This document shows, one piece after another, positions 17,550 through 26,733 of a stretch of DNA of 64,000 nt. Positions within the stretch are counted from its first letter, which is position 1; each line of letters begins with the position of its first letter. This DNA is from Bacteroidota bacterium (GTDB lineage: Bacteria > Bacteroidota > Bacteroidia > Palsa-965): NCBI GenBank assembly GCA_016194975.1, contig JACQAM010000009.1, forward strand, positions 64,788-128,787, written 5' to 3'. Position numbers and translations under genes: made by a program. Under the pieces are notes generated by a model. It ran no database searches and was not told the origin of the DNA. It was given only the letters and a program-made list of their open reading frames with translations.

Positions 17550-18419
17550 GATCATTCCACCGAGGAGCAGCATCGTGCCATCAATGAGAAACGAAAAATA
17601 ATATTCGTGCCGTGATGTGGAACTTTTGTAAATGAGAATGGAAGTGATCATGCACCAGAGCGTGTACGCGGGCGCGAAGAGGAGATCACCGGTTTTGAAA
17701 AAGAAAAAAATCATCCAGCAAATTCCTGCAGAAAGAAAAAGTGTGAACAAAGCAAGAATAATAGAATTCCTGACACCGATCATCGCCGGGATCGTACTCA
17801 GTTTTTTTCCGTCATAATCATTATCACGGATATCGAATGGAATGGTGAGTGAAAATATCAGCAGCCCGATCACAAGCGACCAAAGCAGAATAGGAACAGA
17901 GAACCACGCCGAATGCGGAACGTGAGCGGCGGCGGCAGGAAGTAGCGCGCAACTCATCAACCACACTATTGTGATCACAAAAATTTTCGCCCCGGGAATG
18001 TCGCGCAACCGCAGCCATTTTCTTTTTCCTGGGATCACCGGAAATGCGTAAGCGAAAGAAAGCGCCGCAGGTATCAGTGCAATGATCTGTGAGCGGAAGA
18101 GGAGCCGCGAATACGACCAGGCAAATGCAACGGCAGCTGCAGCGGAAAGTACGGTGAGCAGTATTCGATGTTGCGTGTTCCAGTGATGACGGAAAAATTT
18201 CCGGTTGATGCTGTGCTTTTCATAAGCAGAAGGAAGCCGCTGCAGGTTGTACCCGAAAAAAGTTCCGCAGAAAATAAAAATGAAAAGTTCCCGGCGTAGT
18301 TGGAAACCGAAAAGATGCTGCGTCACCATCGTGAGCGCCACAGCGCACAGTGCAATGTGAAAATTACCGAACAGGTAGAAATTGAAAATGTATTTCGGAA
18401 AATTTCCGCGCGGGTTCAT
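17529..18419 (-). CDS. UbiA-like polytopic membrane protein
   Basis: A 296-residue protein with about eight hydrophobic helices. The second conserved loop FDIRDNDYDGKKLSTIPAMIG resembles the second Asp-rich motif of UbiA prenyltransferases (DxxxD then G-K-T-P). At the place of the first Asp motif it reads YNLQRLPSAYEKH, with no aspartates, so metal-prenyl diphosphate binding is uncertain. I start at MNPRGNFPKY; its ATG overlaps the stop of the preceding gene (ATGA), and the longer frame has no support. A prenyltransferase relative of unknown substrate is the best description. Confidence 0.75.
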   Translation of the reverse strand: MNPRGNFPKYIFNFYLFGNFHIALCAVALTMVTQHLFGFQLRRELFIFIFCGTFFGYNLQRLPSAYEKHSINRKFFRHHWNTQHRILLTVLSAAAAVAFAWSYSRLLFRSQIIALIPAALSFAYAFPVIPGKRKWLRLRDIPGAKIFVITIVWLMSCALLPAAAAHVPHSAWFSVPILLWSLVIGLLIFSLTIPFDIRDNDYDGKKLSTIPAMIGVRNSIILALFTLFLSAGICWMIFFFFKTGDLLFAPAYTLWCMITSILIYKSSTSRHEYYFSFLIDGTMLLLGGMILLAGQL

Positions 18420-19048
18420 TTTTGGAAACCATTCACCGCACCCGACATCGCGAACCCTGCCACCATTCCTATTCCTCCCCACAGGAGCGTACGAGCGAGT
18501 CGGCGCTGGCGTGCGTCTTTTTCATAACCGAGCACATACGTATCGTACTTGATATTCTCCGGGTTGGAAACGCTGCCCGGTTTTATTTTCACCCGGAAAA
18601 AAGTGGAAGCGCCGCTGTAAATGAACGGTGGAAGAAACGTGAGGAAAAAACTTTGTGAATAACCGCCTGCTGCGCCGAAAAGAAAAGCACCAGCACACGC
18701 CATCCGACAATGATAATAGGCACGTGAATCACGTTCGCCGTAAATGAAATATTTTACTTCCTGGGGTGTGAAATAATTTCCGAAGAGCGTATCCTGTTTG
18801 TAGAAAACAGATTCACTTCCGTCTTTCGCATATTTTACCGAGTAAACAAGATCGAGATCCACGAAATCTGCTTTGAAATTTCCTTTCTTGGTCGGTGTGA
18901 GAATCTTTAATTGCTCATCGGTGGAATCTTTCACAATTCCCTGAACCGTTTTTCCGCTCATCAGGAAAACAGTGTCGAGAGGAGTGGTTTGTGAATGGAG
19001 AAATCCGGCGGAAAATAAAAGGCACAGTATAGAGTAAATCCTGTTCAT
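18416..19048 (-). CDS. Exported hypothetical protein with a membrane segment
   Basis: A 210-residue protein with a signal peptide ending LHSQTTPLD. A beta-rich stretch follows that reads like many Bacteroidota proteins with the pattern DTVFLMSGKTVQGIVKDST. There are two hydrophobic segments, one near ACAGAFLFGAAGGYSQSFF and one near the end. No family is recognised with confidence. Its stop overlaps the start of the UbiA-like gene by 4 bp, so the two are co-translated and may share a membrane function. Confidence 0.7.
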   Translation of the reverse strand: MNRIYSILCLLFSAGFLHSQTTPLDTVFLMSGKTVQGIVKDSTDEQLKILTPTKKGNFKADFVDLDLVYSVKYAKDGSESVFYKQDTLFGNYFTPQEVKYFIYGERDSRAYYHCRMACAGAFLFGAAGGYSQSFFLTFLPPFIYSGASTFFRVKIKPGSVSNPENIKYDTYVLGYEKDARQRRLARTLLWGGIGMVAGFAMSGAVNGFQK

Positions 19049-19135
19049 ACAACTTGTCTTGCTTTTTCAAAGATAACGAATCGGAAGTTATTCACCATCG
19101 TTGGAAACTCTTCCGCGCTAAATTTCAATTCTCAT

Positions 19136-19143
19136 TATCTTTG
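19136..19143 (+). promoter_or_regulatory. Promoter -7 box for gcvP
   Basis: TATCTTTG is an exact TAnnTTTG match 70 bp upstream of gcvP. The resulting leader is too short for a tandem glycine riboswitch, and I see none. Confidence 0.7.
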
Positions 19144-19213
19144 TCCGCATTTTTCAAGATGATTTACTGAATAGAAAACGAAAATAATTATCTCTTTCAA
19201 CACCAACTTCCCA

Positions 19214-22069
19214 ATGGCTACAGATCAATTCTCAAGACGACACATCGGCCCATCCGAACAGGAAAAAAATGAAATGCTCCAGGCGATCGGCGTTTCCGAT
19301 CTTGATCAGTTGATTAGTGAAGTGATACCTTCCGGCATTCGCCTGAAAAAACCGCTTGCTGTTGCCGATGGTATCAGTGAATTTGAATACCTCCGTGAAC
19401 TCGAAAAAATTGCCGCGAAGAATAAAATATTTACCAGTTGCATGGGTCTTGGTTATTATGGCACCATTGTCCCGCCGGTCATCCAGCGTAATATTCTCGA
19501 GAACCCTGGCTGGTACACCGCCTATACTCCTTACCAGGCAGAGATCTCGCAGGGGCGCCTGGAAGCATTGCTGAATTTTCAAACTATGGTAATGGATCTT
19601 ACCGCGATGCCAATGGCGAATGCTTCTCTGCTCGATGAAGCCACCGCTGGAGCTGAAGCGATGACCATGCTTTTTGCGAACAGGAAAAAAGATGCAGTGA
19701 CCCGCGGCGCAAATAAATTTTTTGTAAGCGAAAAATGTTTTCCTCAAACGATTGATGTGCTCCGAACTCGCTCTGCTCCTCTGAATATTTCGATTGTTAC
19801 AGGCGATCATCATTCATTTGAATTCACCGGTGATTTTTTCGGAGCTATGCTGCAATATCCCGATATCGACGGAGAAATTACGGAACTAAAAAAATTTACA
19901 GATGATGCGCATACTGCCGGTTGTGGTGTTGCTGTTGCAACAGATCTTCTCGCACTCGCGATGATCACTCCTCCCGGGGAATGGGGCGCTGATGTGGTAT
20001 TCGGAAATTCACAGCGATTCGGTGTGCCCATGGGATATGGCGGACCTCACGCCGCTTTTTTTGCAACGCGTGAAGAATTCAAACGTCTTTTGCCGGGAAG
20101 GATCATTGGCGTTTCTGTCGACAGCAATGGAAAACATGCGTTGAGAATGGCGCTTCAAACGAGAGAGCAACACATCAAGCGCGATAAAGCAACATCGAAT
20201 ATCTGCACGGCGCAGGCATTGCTTGCGATCATGGCGGGAATGTATGCCGTGTATCACGGTCCTTCCGGCATACGCGCGATCGCTGACGAGGTGCATGCCA
20301 ACGCGTGTGCGCTTGCAACTGCAATGGAAAAAACAGGATTCATCCGCATCAATAAAAATTTCTTCGACACGGTTTCTTTCCAGGTTCCTTCCGGAAAAAA
20401 TATCGATGGAATAAAAAAATTGGCAGAAGCTGCGGCAATTAATTTCCGCTATGGAAAAAATTCAATTCACATCAGTCTCGATCAAACCATCCAGGATGCT
20501 GATATGGAAAAGATTCTTTCTGTCTTCGGGGTGAATGAAATTGTTGCTGCAAAATCTCCGAATGATAAATCGATCCAGCGTTCCGGAAAAATTCTTTCGC
20601 ATCCTGTTTTCAATTCTTATCATTCGGAAACAGAGATGATGCGTTACATAAAAAAATTAGAGAACAAAGATCTTTCACTGGTACATTCCATGATTTCACT
20701 CGGATCCTGCACCATGAAACTGAATGCCGCCGCCGAACTGATGCCGATCTCCTGGCCTGCATTTGCAAATCTGCATCCGTTTGCTCCGTTGGAACAAGCA
20801 GCAGGATATAAGCAGGTAATTGATGAATTGAATGTTGCACTGAGTGAGGTCACCGGTTTTGCGGCAATGTCATTCCAACCTAATTCCGGTGCGCAGGGAG
20901 AATATGCAGGTCTTATGGTGATCCGCGCTTATCATGCATCGATGGGAAATTCACATCGCAACCTGGCGCTTATTCCTTCTTCTGCTCACGGAACAAATCC
21001 TGCTTCTGCTGCATTGGCAGGAATGGAAATAATAGTGGTGAAATGTGATGAGAAAGGAAATATAGATGTGAATGATCTGCGTGAAAAAGCAGAATTGAAT
21101 AAGGAAAAACTGAGTTGCCTCATGGTAACTTATCCTTCCACTCACGGCGTTTATGAAGAATCGATCACCGAGATCACATCCATCATCCATCAATTCGGCG
21201 GACAGGTTTATATGGACGGTGCGAATATGAATGCGCAGGTTGGATTAACGAGTCCCGGAAATATCGGGGCCGATGTTTGTCATTTGAATTTGCATAAAAC
21301 ATTTGCAATTCCACATGGCGGTGGTGGTCCGGGTGTGGGTCCCATAGGCGTTGCAAAACATCTCGTTCCTTTTCTTCCATCACATCCGCTGATAAAAGCG
21401 GGTGGAGAAAAAGGAATAACAGCGGTATCGGCTGCTCCATTCGGAAGTTCACTCATCCTTCTGATTTCTTATGGCTATGTGAAAATGCTGGGAGGAAACG
21501 GAATGACGGAATCCACAAAAGCTGCCATCCTAAATGCAAATTACATCAAAGAAAAACTGAAGGGGAATTTCTCGACACTTTATACCAATAAGAATGGACG
21601 CGTTGCGCACGAGATGATCCTTGAATGTAGCGAATTCAAACGCACAGCGAAAGTAGAAGTAGGTGATATAGCAAAACGATTGATGGATTATGGATTTCAT
21701 GCGCCCACAGTTTCTTTTCCGGTGCACGATACATTGATGGTGGAACCCACGGAAAGCGAATCGCGCGCAGAACTCGATCGTTTTTGCCATGCGCTTATCC
21801 ATATCAGGAAAGAGATCACCGAGATCGCTGATGGAATTTCGGATGTGAATGATAATGTGCTTAAAAATGCACCTCATACTTCAGAGCAAACTACTTCCGA
21901 TAACTGGAAGCATTCCTATTCACGGGAGAAAGCTGCTTACCCGCTGAGTTGGGTAAGAGAAACAAAATTCTGGCCATCCGTAGGAAGAGTAGATAATGCT
22001 CATGGCGACCGCAACCTCATCTGTTCGTGCCTTCCCATCGAGTCTTACATGGAGCCGGCCAGCATTTGA
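19214..22069 (+). CDS. gcvP: Glycine dehydrogenase (decarboxylating), P-protein
   Basis: The PLP-dependent P-protein of the glycine cleavage system: it decarboxylates glycine and passes the aminomethyl group to the lipoyl arm of GcvH. It is the single-chain form (951 residues), with two homologous halves. The start FSRRHIGPSEQEKNEML is typical. The active half has the PLP lysine at about residue 695 in HLNLHKTFAIPHGGGGPG. GcvT and GcvH are not nearby, as is common in Bacteroidota. Confidence 0.97.
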   Translation: MATDQFSRRHIGPSEQEKNEMLQAIGVSDLDQLISEVIPSGIRLKKPLAVADGISEFEYLRELEKIAAKNKIFTSCMGLGYYGTIVPPVIQRNILENPGWYTAYTPYQAEISQGRLEALLNFQTMVMDLTAMPMANASLLDEATAGAEAMTMLFANRKKDAVTRGANKFFVSEKCFPQTIDVLRTRSAPLNISIVTGDHHSFEFTGDFFGAMLQYPDIDGEITELKKFTDDAHTAGCGVAVATDLLALAMITPPGEWGADVVFGNSQRFGVPMGYGGPHAAFFATREEFKRLLPGRIIGVSVDSNGKHALRMALQTREQHIKRDKATSNICTAQALLAIMAGMYAVYHGPSGIRAIADEVHANACALATAMEKTGFIRINKNFFDTVSFQVPSGKNIDGIKKLAEAAAINFRYGKNSIHISLDQTIQDADMEKILSVFGVNEIVAAKSPNDKSIQRSGKILSHPVFNSYHSETEMMRYIKKLENKDLSLVHSMISLGSCTMKLNAAAELMPISWPAFANLHPFAPLEQAAGYKQVIDELNVALSEVTGFAAMSFQPNSGAQGEYAGLMVIRAYHASMGNSHRNLALIPSSAHGTNPASAALAGMEIIVVKCDEKGNIDVNDLREKAELNKEKLSCLMVTYPSTHGVYEESITEITSIIHQFGGQVYMDGANMNAQVGLTSPGNIGADVCHLNLHKTFAIPHGGGGPGVGPIGVAKHLVPFLPSHPLIKAGGEKGITAVSAAPFGSSLILLISYGYVKMLGGNGMTESTKAAILNANYIKEKLKGNFSTLYTNKNGRVAHEMILECSEFKRTAKVEVGDIAKRLMDYGFHAPTVSFPVHDTLMVEPTESESRAELDRFCHALIHIRKEITEIADGISDVNDNVLKNAPHTSEQTTSDNWKHSYSREKAAYPLSWVRETKFWPSVGRVDNAHGDRNLICSCLPIESYMEPASI

Positions 22070-22151
22070 CCAACATGTAAACGCGTAAGAATATTTTAAA
22101 ATAAATTGACGGATCGCAAGAGCATTTTAATTCAGGCAAAGAACAAATAGT

Positions 22152-22159
22152 TATATTTG
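22152..22159 (+). promoter_or_regulatory. Promoter -7 box
   Basis: TATATTTG, 38 bp upstream of the T9SS gene at 22198. Confidence 0.75.
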
Positions 22160-22197
22160 TTGCTGTTAACAAAGACCTCCAATAAAAACAAAAACAA

Positions 22198-23214
22198 ATG
22201 AAAAAAATCTACACTACCCTTGCTATTCTTGGACTGGCGGGAGCAATGACCGCACAGCAGAGCAATCGCGTAGGACTTCCAAATCCTGGAGTTCCGGTTG
22301 CCATCAATCCTAATGTTCATACCCAGGCTATCGGAGATAGTTTATTGTTCACCGATGCAGAATATTGGTATGTGAATCCTACTGATGCTCCAACTTTCAC
22401 TATCGCTACAGAAGATATTGACGGGCTAGCGCTTGCATCAGGATACGCTTCTGCAGGATACTCTCAGTCATGGGGCGTTTTCTACAGCCTTCTCACTGAC
22501 GGATCTACTTTCGATTTCCATGAGGCGTATGAAGCACCAACTGATACTGCATTCACACTTTACGCGGTGTCTTGGTTTTCATCACCGGCACAAGCTGACA
22601 ACTGGCTTGAGTTCGGACCGATCACCATTCCTGCAACCGGTGCGCACATCGCATGGACAGAAAAATGCAATCCTGCTTATCGTGACGGATATTCTGTTCT
22701 GTTGAGCACAACAGGTATGGCCAACTATACCGATTTTACCAATCCGGCAATTTATACACGTGCAGATGCTTATCCTTCTCCTACAGAAGCAATGGATACT
22801 ATCTGGCAATTGAAAACGGTTGATATTCCTGCTTCAATGAATGGTATGCCAATTTATTTCGCTTACCATCACACTGCATTTGATATGGACGTTCTTTACA
22901 TTGATGACATCAATGTGATCGAAGGACCATTGGGAGTTGCATCTGCTTCTTCAGAACTTTCGATCGGGCAGAACTATCCTAATCCGGCTAATGCTTCAAC
23001 TACGATCAGCTACTCTCTTACCAAAAACAGCGACGTGGTGTTCAACGTTTACAATGCAACAGGTGCTCTCGTTTATACCGAGAATATGAATAACTCTGCT
23101 GCAGGATCGCATAAATTCGATCTGAACACTTCCAACTATGCAAATGGACTTTATTCCTACACTTTCACAGTGAATGGCATGAATTACACGCGTAAGTTTT
23201 CTGTTCAGAATTAA
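22198..23214 (+). CDS. Secreted protein with T9SS sorting domain
   Basis: A 338-residue protein with a signal peptide (MKKIYTTLAILGLAGAMTAQ), a beta-sandwich middle of about 220 residues resembling cleaved-adhesin/choice-of-anchor domains (SWGVFYSLLTDGSTFDF, WTEKCNPAYRDGYSVLLS), and a type-A T9SS domain beginning IGQNYPNPANASTTISYSL and ending YTRKFSVQN. No catalytic motif is visible, so adhesion or glycan binding is a guess. The next gene encodes a protein with a similar signal peptide and sorting domain, suggesting duplication or shared use. Confidence 0.85.
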   Translation: MKKIYTTLAILGLAGAMTAQQSNRVGLPNPGVPVAINPNVHTQAIGDSLLFTDAEYWYVNPTDAPTFTIATEDIDGLALASGYASAGYSQSWGVFYSLLTDGSTFDFHEAYEAPTDTAFTLYAVSWFSSPAQADNWLEFGPITIPATGAHIAWTEKCNPAYRDGYSVLLSTTGMANYTDFTNPAIYTRADAYPSPTEAMDTIWQLKTVDIPASMNGMPIYFAYHHTAFDMDVLYIDDINVIEGPLGVASASSELSIGQNYPNPANASTTISYSLTKNSDVVFNVYNATGALVYTENMNNSAAGSHKFDLNTSNYANGLYSYTFTVNGMNYTRKFSVQN

Positions 23215-23232
23215 TCATTGAAATTATTTCAG

Positions 23233-23264
23233 GAAAGGTGCTCTCAAGGCACCTTTCTTTTTTT
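23233..23264 (+). terminator. Rho-independent terminator
   Basis: GAAAGGTGC and GCACCTTTC form a perfect 9-bp stem with a 7-nt loop, followed by seven Ts. Confidence 0.92.
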
Positions 23265-23302
23265 AAGTTCTTCCGCTTAACAAAGCTCAATTCCGATTTT
23301 CC

Positions 23303-23310
23303 TATATTTG
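23303..23310 (+). promoter_or_regulatory. Promoter -7 box
   Basis: TATATTTG, 31 bp upstream of the ATG at 23342. Confidence 0.75.
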
Positions 23311-23341
23311 TATAAACTGAAAAACTGATAAATCCAAAGCC

Positions 23342-24691
23342 ATGAAGAAAATCTACACTCTTGTTGTACTTGCAGCAGGAATTTTCACCGGCGTGAATGC
23401 GCAGCAGATCCTCAATGCAGGACAGAATCCTCAACACGCAGCACGCCAGATCCGGATGAAACCCGGAACTGTTCACAGTAGTGCGCGCACTGTTGACCCG
23501 AATGTAACTCCACAGAACTGGTCGGGTTGGATCACTTATGCCGATGCAAAAGACAATGACTGGGGCGGAGGAGTATCCGTCCTCAATGCAAATTATCTTT
23601 TCCCTGATTCAAATGTTCTAGGAAATTTCGGAACATGGGATTACGTGTGGATCCATAGTCTTGGCGATGTTCTCGACGTGGCTTCTCCATCGTTGAATAA
23701 TTATTATGGGCCTATCAATGGTTACGCAATGTCGCGTACTGATGCGTATTCGATCGATTCAATGGAGATCGTTTATTCATACGCCCGTAATTATTCCAAT
23801 CCCGGTGTTGTGGATACACTCATCGTTTATTTGTACAGCAATGGCACATCAGCCAATCTTTACAATAATGGTTTCATCGGTTCTACTGCTGCGAATTACG
23901 GAACAGATACCGTAACATTCAAAGGAATGCATTATAACGGAGCAGTGAATATGCCTTCACAATCTTCTACTTCTTATGTAATGCCCACCGGTATGGTAAC
24001 CTTCAAACTTCCTCTTACCATTGCCGATACTTCTGTTACTTATTGGGGTGCGAAAGATTTCAGCACAAATGGATTCTCTGTTCCCGCTGGAAAACTTGCA
24101 GCAGTTGGCGTTGATTTCAAACCCGGCTATCCTTATTCAACCGGCGATACACTCGACACACAACTCAATTCATTCTACTTTGCTTCTTATGAAGAAGGCG
24201 GAGCGAATACCTATCCACTGTATCTCGACTGCAATTACCAGGCATCTTCTTGTGATTACGGATGTTCTTTCATCACACGTACGCAAGAGCGTTACAACGA
24301 AACCGGAAATTCCTGGAATGGAAATTATATTCCGAAATATGCTTTCACGCAGGCGTATTCGCTGGAGAATCACCTCTTCTCTTACAAGATCACTACTCCT
24401 CCTACTGGTATCGCTTCGTATACTGCACCCGGACTTTCACTCGGGCAGAATTATCCGAATCCTGCCAATGGAAACACGATGGTGAATTATTCCATTGCGG
24501 ATGCAGGCAATATTGTTGTTACCGTGTGTGATGTTACAGGGCAGCAGGTGATGATTTTCAATGAAGGCCACAAAGCTGCAGGAAATTATCAGCTCGAAAT
24601 GAATACACAGAATCTGAATGCAGGTGTTTATTTCTACACGCTTAACGTGGATGGAAAACAAACAACACGCCGCATGATCGTTGCACAATAA
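23342..24691 (+). CDS. Secreted protein with T9SS sorting domain
   Basis: A 449-residue protein: signal peptide (MKKIYTLVVLAAGIFTGVNA), a beta-rich mature region without a recognised domain, four Cys in the segment YQASSCDYGCSF and nearby, and a type-A T9SS domain starting LSLGQNYPNPANGNTMVNYSI and ending TRRMIVAQ. It has its own promoter and terminator. The role is unknown; surface display or release is expected from the sorting domain. Confidence 0.85.
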   Translation: MKKIYTLVVLAAGIFTGVNAQQILNAGQNPQHAARQIRMKPGTVHSSARTVDPNVTPQNWSGWITYADAKDNDWGGGVSVLNANYLFPDSNVLGNFGTWDYVWIHSLGDVLDVASPSLNNYYGPINGYAMSRTDAYSIDSMEIVYSYARNYSNPGVVDTLIVYLYSNGTSANLYNNGFIGSTAANYGTDTVTFKGMHYNGAVNMPSQSSTSYVMPTGMVTFKLPLTIADTSVTYWGAKDFSTNGFSVPAGKLAAVGVDFKPGYPYSTGDTLDTQLNSFYFASYEEGGANTYPLYLDCNYQASSCDYGCSFITRTQERYNETGNSWNGNYIPKYAFTQAYSLENHLFSYKITTPPTGIASYTAPGLSLGQNYPNPANGNTMVNYSIADAGNIVVTVCDVTGQQVMIFNEGHKAAGNYQLEMNTQNLNAGVYFYTLNVDGKQTTRRMIVAQ

Positions 24692-24713
24692 TCTTCACGA
24701 TTCATTCTTACAG

Positions 24714-24745
24714 AAAAGACCGGTATTCGACCGGTCTTTTTTTTT
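24714..24745 (+). terminator. Rho-independent terminator, possibly bidirectional
   Basis: A perfect 11-bp stem (AAAAGACCGGT / ACCGGTCTTTT) with loop ATTCG and nine Ts. The run of As on the left side means it could also end the convergent ABC-transporter transcript. Confidence 0.92.
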
Positions 24746-24752
24746 GAATTTT

Positions 24753-25517
24753 TTATCCGCCTTTCTCCAATCTTTCGCGGAAAGCTTTAAGGAATTTATT
24801 GGCATAAACAAAATCAGAAAGAATTTTATTGTCGGAGCGCAGCACTTCACTTTTAGTTCCTTCCCACGCTTTGTCTCCTTTGTGAAGGAATGCGATCCTG
24901 TCTCCGATCTCCAGTACCGAATTCATATCGTGCGTTATGACCACGGTGGTAATGTGAAATTCTTCCGTGATCTCTTTGATCAATTCGTCAATGAGAATTG
25001 ACCCAAGTGGATCCAGACCGGAGTTAGGTTCATCACAGAAAAGATATTTCGGATTCATGGCAATTGCACGTGCAATCGCAACCCGTTTTTTCATTCCGCC
25101 CGAAAGTTCCGCCGGATAAAGTTTCCCTACGTTTGAAAGATTCACGCGGGCAAGGCAAAAATTTGCACGATCATCTTTGTCACTTTCTGACATTTGAGTG
25201 AACATAGACAGCGGGAATTTTACATTCTCATCAACCGTCATCGAATCGAACAGTGCGCCACCCTGGAACAGCATTCCTATTTGCTGGCGGATCTCTTTCC
25301 GTGCATTGAAATCAAGACGAAGAAAATCTTTTCCGTCAAAGAGAACCTGCCCTTCATCCGGCTGGATCAATCCCGTCATACATTTTATCAATACTGATTT
25401 TCCGGTTCCGGATTCGCCAATGATAAGATTGGATTTTCCTTCTTCGAACGTAAAAGAAAAATCGCGGAGGACCACTTTTTCCCCGAACGATTTGCTCAGA
25501 TGCTTTACTTCTATCAT
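24753..25517 (-). CDS. ABC transporter ATP-binding protein, MlaF-like
   Basis: The cytoplasmic ATPase of a lipid ABC transporter, 254 residues. The Walker A motif GESGTGKS, signature LSGGMKKRVAIARAI, Walker B with FCDEPNSGLDP, and the H-loop VVITHDM are all complete. The NSGLDP form is characteristic of the MlaF/Ttg2A class, which moves phospholipids between inner and outer membrane. It overlaps the permease gene by 4 bp. The MlaD-like MCE substrate-binding gene is not beside it. Confidence 0.9.
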   Translation of the reverse strand: MIEVKHLSKSFGEKVVLRDFSFTFEEGKSNLIIGESGTGKSVLIKCMTGLIQPDEGQVLFDGKDFLRLDFNARKEIRQQIGMLFQGGALFDSMTVDENVKFPLSMFTQMSESDKDDRANFCLARVNLSNVGKLYPAELSGGMKKRVAIARAIAMNPKYLFCDEPNSGLDPLGSILIDELIKEITEEFHITTVVITHDMNSVLEIGDRIAFLHKGDKAWEGTKSEVLRSDNKILSDFVYANKFLKAFRERLEKGG

Positions 25518-26263
25518 ACCAGTAAAAGTTGGGTAAGAATGAAATTGAAGATGAGCAATGTAATGATGCTGTACACCACCGCGCGCGTACTTGCCTGGCC
25601 GACTTCGAGCGATCCGCCTTTTGCGTAATAACCATGATACGCGGAAACAGATGGAATGATGAATCCGAATACGATCGTTTTTGTGATCGCATAAAAAACA
25701 TTGTACGGTCTGAAATCATATTGAATCCCGTAAACAAATTCAAATGGCGTAACTACCCCGGCAGCAACACCAAGTACAAATCCACCGAGATGGCCGAAGA
25801 ACATACTGATGGTGATGATGAATGGAAAAATAAAAACAGAAGCGAGAATTTTCGGAAGGATCAGAAAATTTGCAGAGTTCACGCCCATCACATCGAGTGC
25901 ATCGATCTGTTCTGAAATGCGCATGTTACCAATCTCAGAGGCAATGCTCGATCCGACTTTTCCTGCGAGAATAAGACTCACGATGGTTGGAGAGAATTCG
26001 AGAATGATCGAATCGCGCGTGGCCACACCCACGGCATAGAGAGGGATCCACGGACTTTCGAAACCGAATGCCGACTGGATGGTGATAACTGCTCCCATGA
26101 AAATAGAAATGATGATCACGATCCCGAGAGAGCCAATGCCGATTTCATTGATCTCAAAAAAAACGCGTTTCCACAATACACTTCGTTTATCAGAACGGCG
26201 AAACACCTGCCTTAGTAACAGGAAATACCGGCCGAAATGATAGAATAAGATGAGTGGATTCAT
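25514..26263 (-). CDS. MlaE-like ABC transporter permease
   Basis: The inner-membrane permease partner of the ATPase, 249 residues. The MlaE family core is visible: GSLGIVIIISIFMGAVITIQ, then RDSIILEFSPTIVSLILAGKVGSSIASEIG and MRISEQIDALDVMGVN. It has about five hydrophobic segments. Together with its coupled ATPase it forms the membrane part of a lipid transport system that maintains outer-membrane asymmetry. The promoter TATTTTTG lies 10 bp before the start. Confidence 0.9.
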   Translation of the reverse strand: MNPLILFYHFGRYFLLLRQVFRRSDKRSVLWKRVFFEINEIGIGSLGIVIIISIFMGAVITIQSAFGFESPWIPLYAVGVATRDSIILEFSPTIVSLILAGKVGSSIASEIGNMRISEQIDALDVMGVNSANFLILPKILASVFIFPFIITISMFFGHLGGFVLGVAAGVVTPFEFVYGIQYDFRPYNVFYAITKTIVFGFIIPSVSAYHGYYAKGGSLEVGQASTRAVVYSIITLLIFNFILTQLLLV

Positions 26264-26273
26264 AAGTGAAAAT

Positions 26274-26281
26274 CAAAAATA
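26274..26281 (-). promoter_or_regulatory. Promoter -7 box for the MlaE/MlaF-like operon
   Basis: TATTTTTG on the minus strand matches TAnnTTTG, 10 bp before the permease ATG. Confidence 0.65.
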
Positions 26282-26350
26282 AGGATTATTCAACATCGCA
26301 AACCGATCCAAAGGCCGGCACAGGCAAATGAAAAAGAGGAGCCGTTTTTG

Positions 26351-26358
26351 TATCTTTG
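26351..26358 (+). promoter_or_regulatory. Promoter -7 box for the micro-lipoprotein cluster
   Basis: TATCTTTG lies 5 bp before the ATG at 26364. This favours that ATG over the in-frame ATG at 26328, which would lie upstream of the promoter box, and predicts a leaderless message. Confidence 0.65.
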
Positions 26359-26363
26359 AATTG

Positions 26364-26525
26364 ATGCGTTCGATCAGAAAAATATTTTTTACTTTTTCAT
26401 TAGTCGCTTTCTGCAGCATGGCCATGGAAAGTTGCTGGCTGCTTCACGGAAAAAATCATTGCGGCGATTGCCCGAATTTCAGCACGAACGGAAAACCAAA
26501 GAAACAAAAGAAGCATCATCACTGA
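26364..26525 (+). CDS. Micro-lipoprotein 1 of a tandem trio
   Basis: A 53-residue protein: hydrophobic signal (FFTFSLVAFCSMAMES) with a candidate lipidated Cys, then HGKNHCGDCPNF with a CxxC pair, and a tail of Lys and His (KPKKQKKHHH). It is too small for an enzyme. It is related to the third protein of the trio (SCxLxHxxxxCxxC pattern). A peripheral metal- or haem-binding lipoprotein is one guess; there is no recognised family. Confidence 0.6.
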   Translation: MRSIRKIFFTFSLVAFCSMAMESCWLLHGKNHCGDCPNFSTNGKPKKQKKHHH

Positions 26526-26567
26526 ATCGTACAGTGTTCATTTTATCAGTATCAAAAATTAAAATGA

Positions 26568-26720
26568 ATGAAACTGCCCCGGAAATATTTTATTCTCCTC
26601 ACTGTTTTAGCTTTTTTTTCAGTGGCAAGTTGCAACTTCTTTAAACCCGGCGCCTGGGCACCGCTTCCGACCAAACACGCTGCCGCAAAACAGGAAATGA
26701 AAAAAAACAAACACAAATGA
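26568..26720 (+). CDS. Micro-lipoprotein 2 of a tandem trio
   Basis: A 50-residue frame, too short to stand out in an automatic ORF search. It has a clear lipoprotein signal (YFILLTVLAFFSVASCNFF) followed by a Pro/Ala stretch and a Lys-rich tail (KQEMKKNKHK). It has the same plan as its neighbours, but without a CxxC pair. It starts 42 bp after micro-lipoprotein 1. Confidence 0.55.
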   Translation: MKLPRKYFILLTVLAFFSVASCNFFKPGAWAPLPTKHAAAKQEMKKNKHK

Positions 26721-26733
26721 ACAGGTTCTCGCA

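Noticed and set aside
19049-19213. Possible glycine riboswitch upstream of gcvP.
   Set aside because: The promoter box at 19136 leaves a leader of about 65 nt, and no conserved glycine-aptamer pairing is visible.
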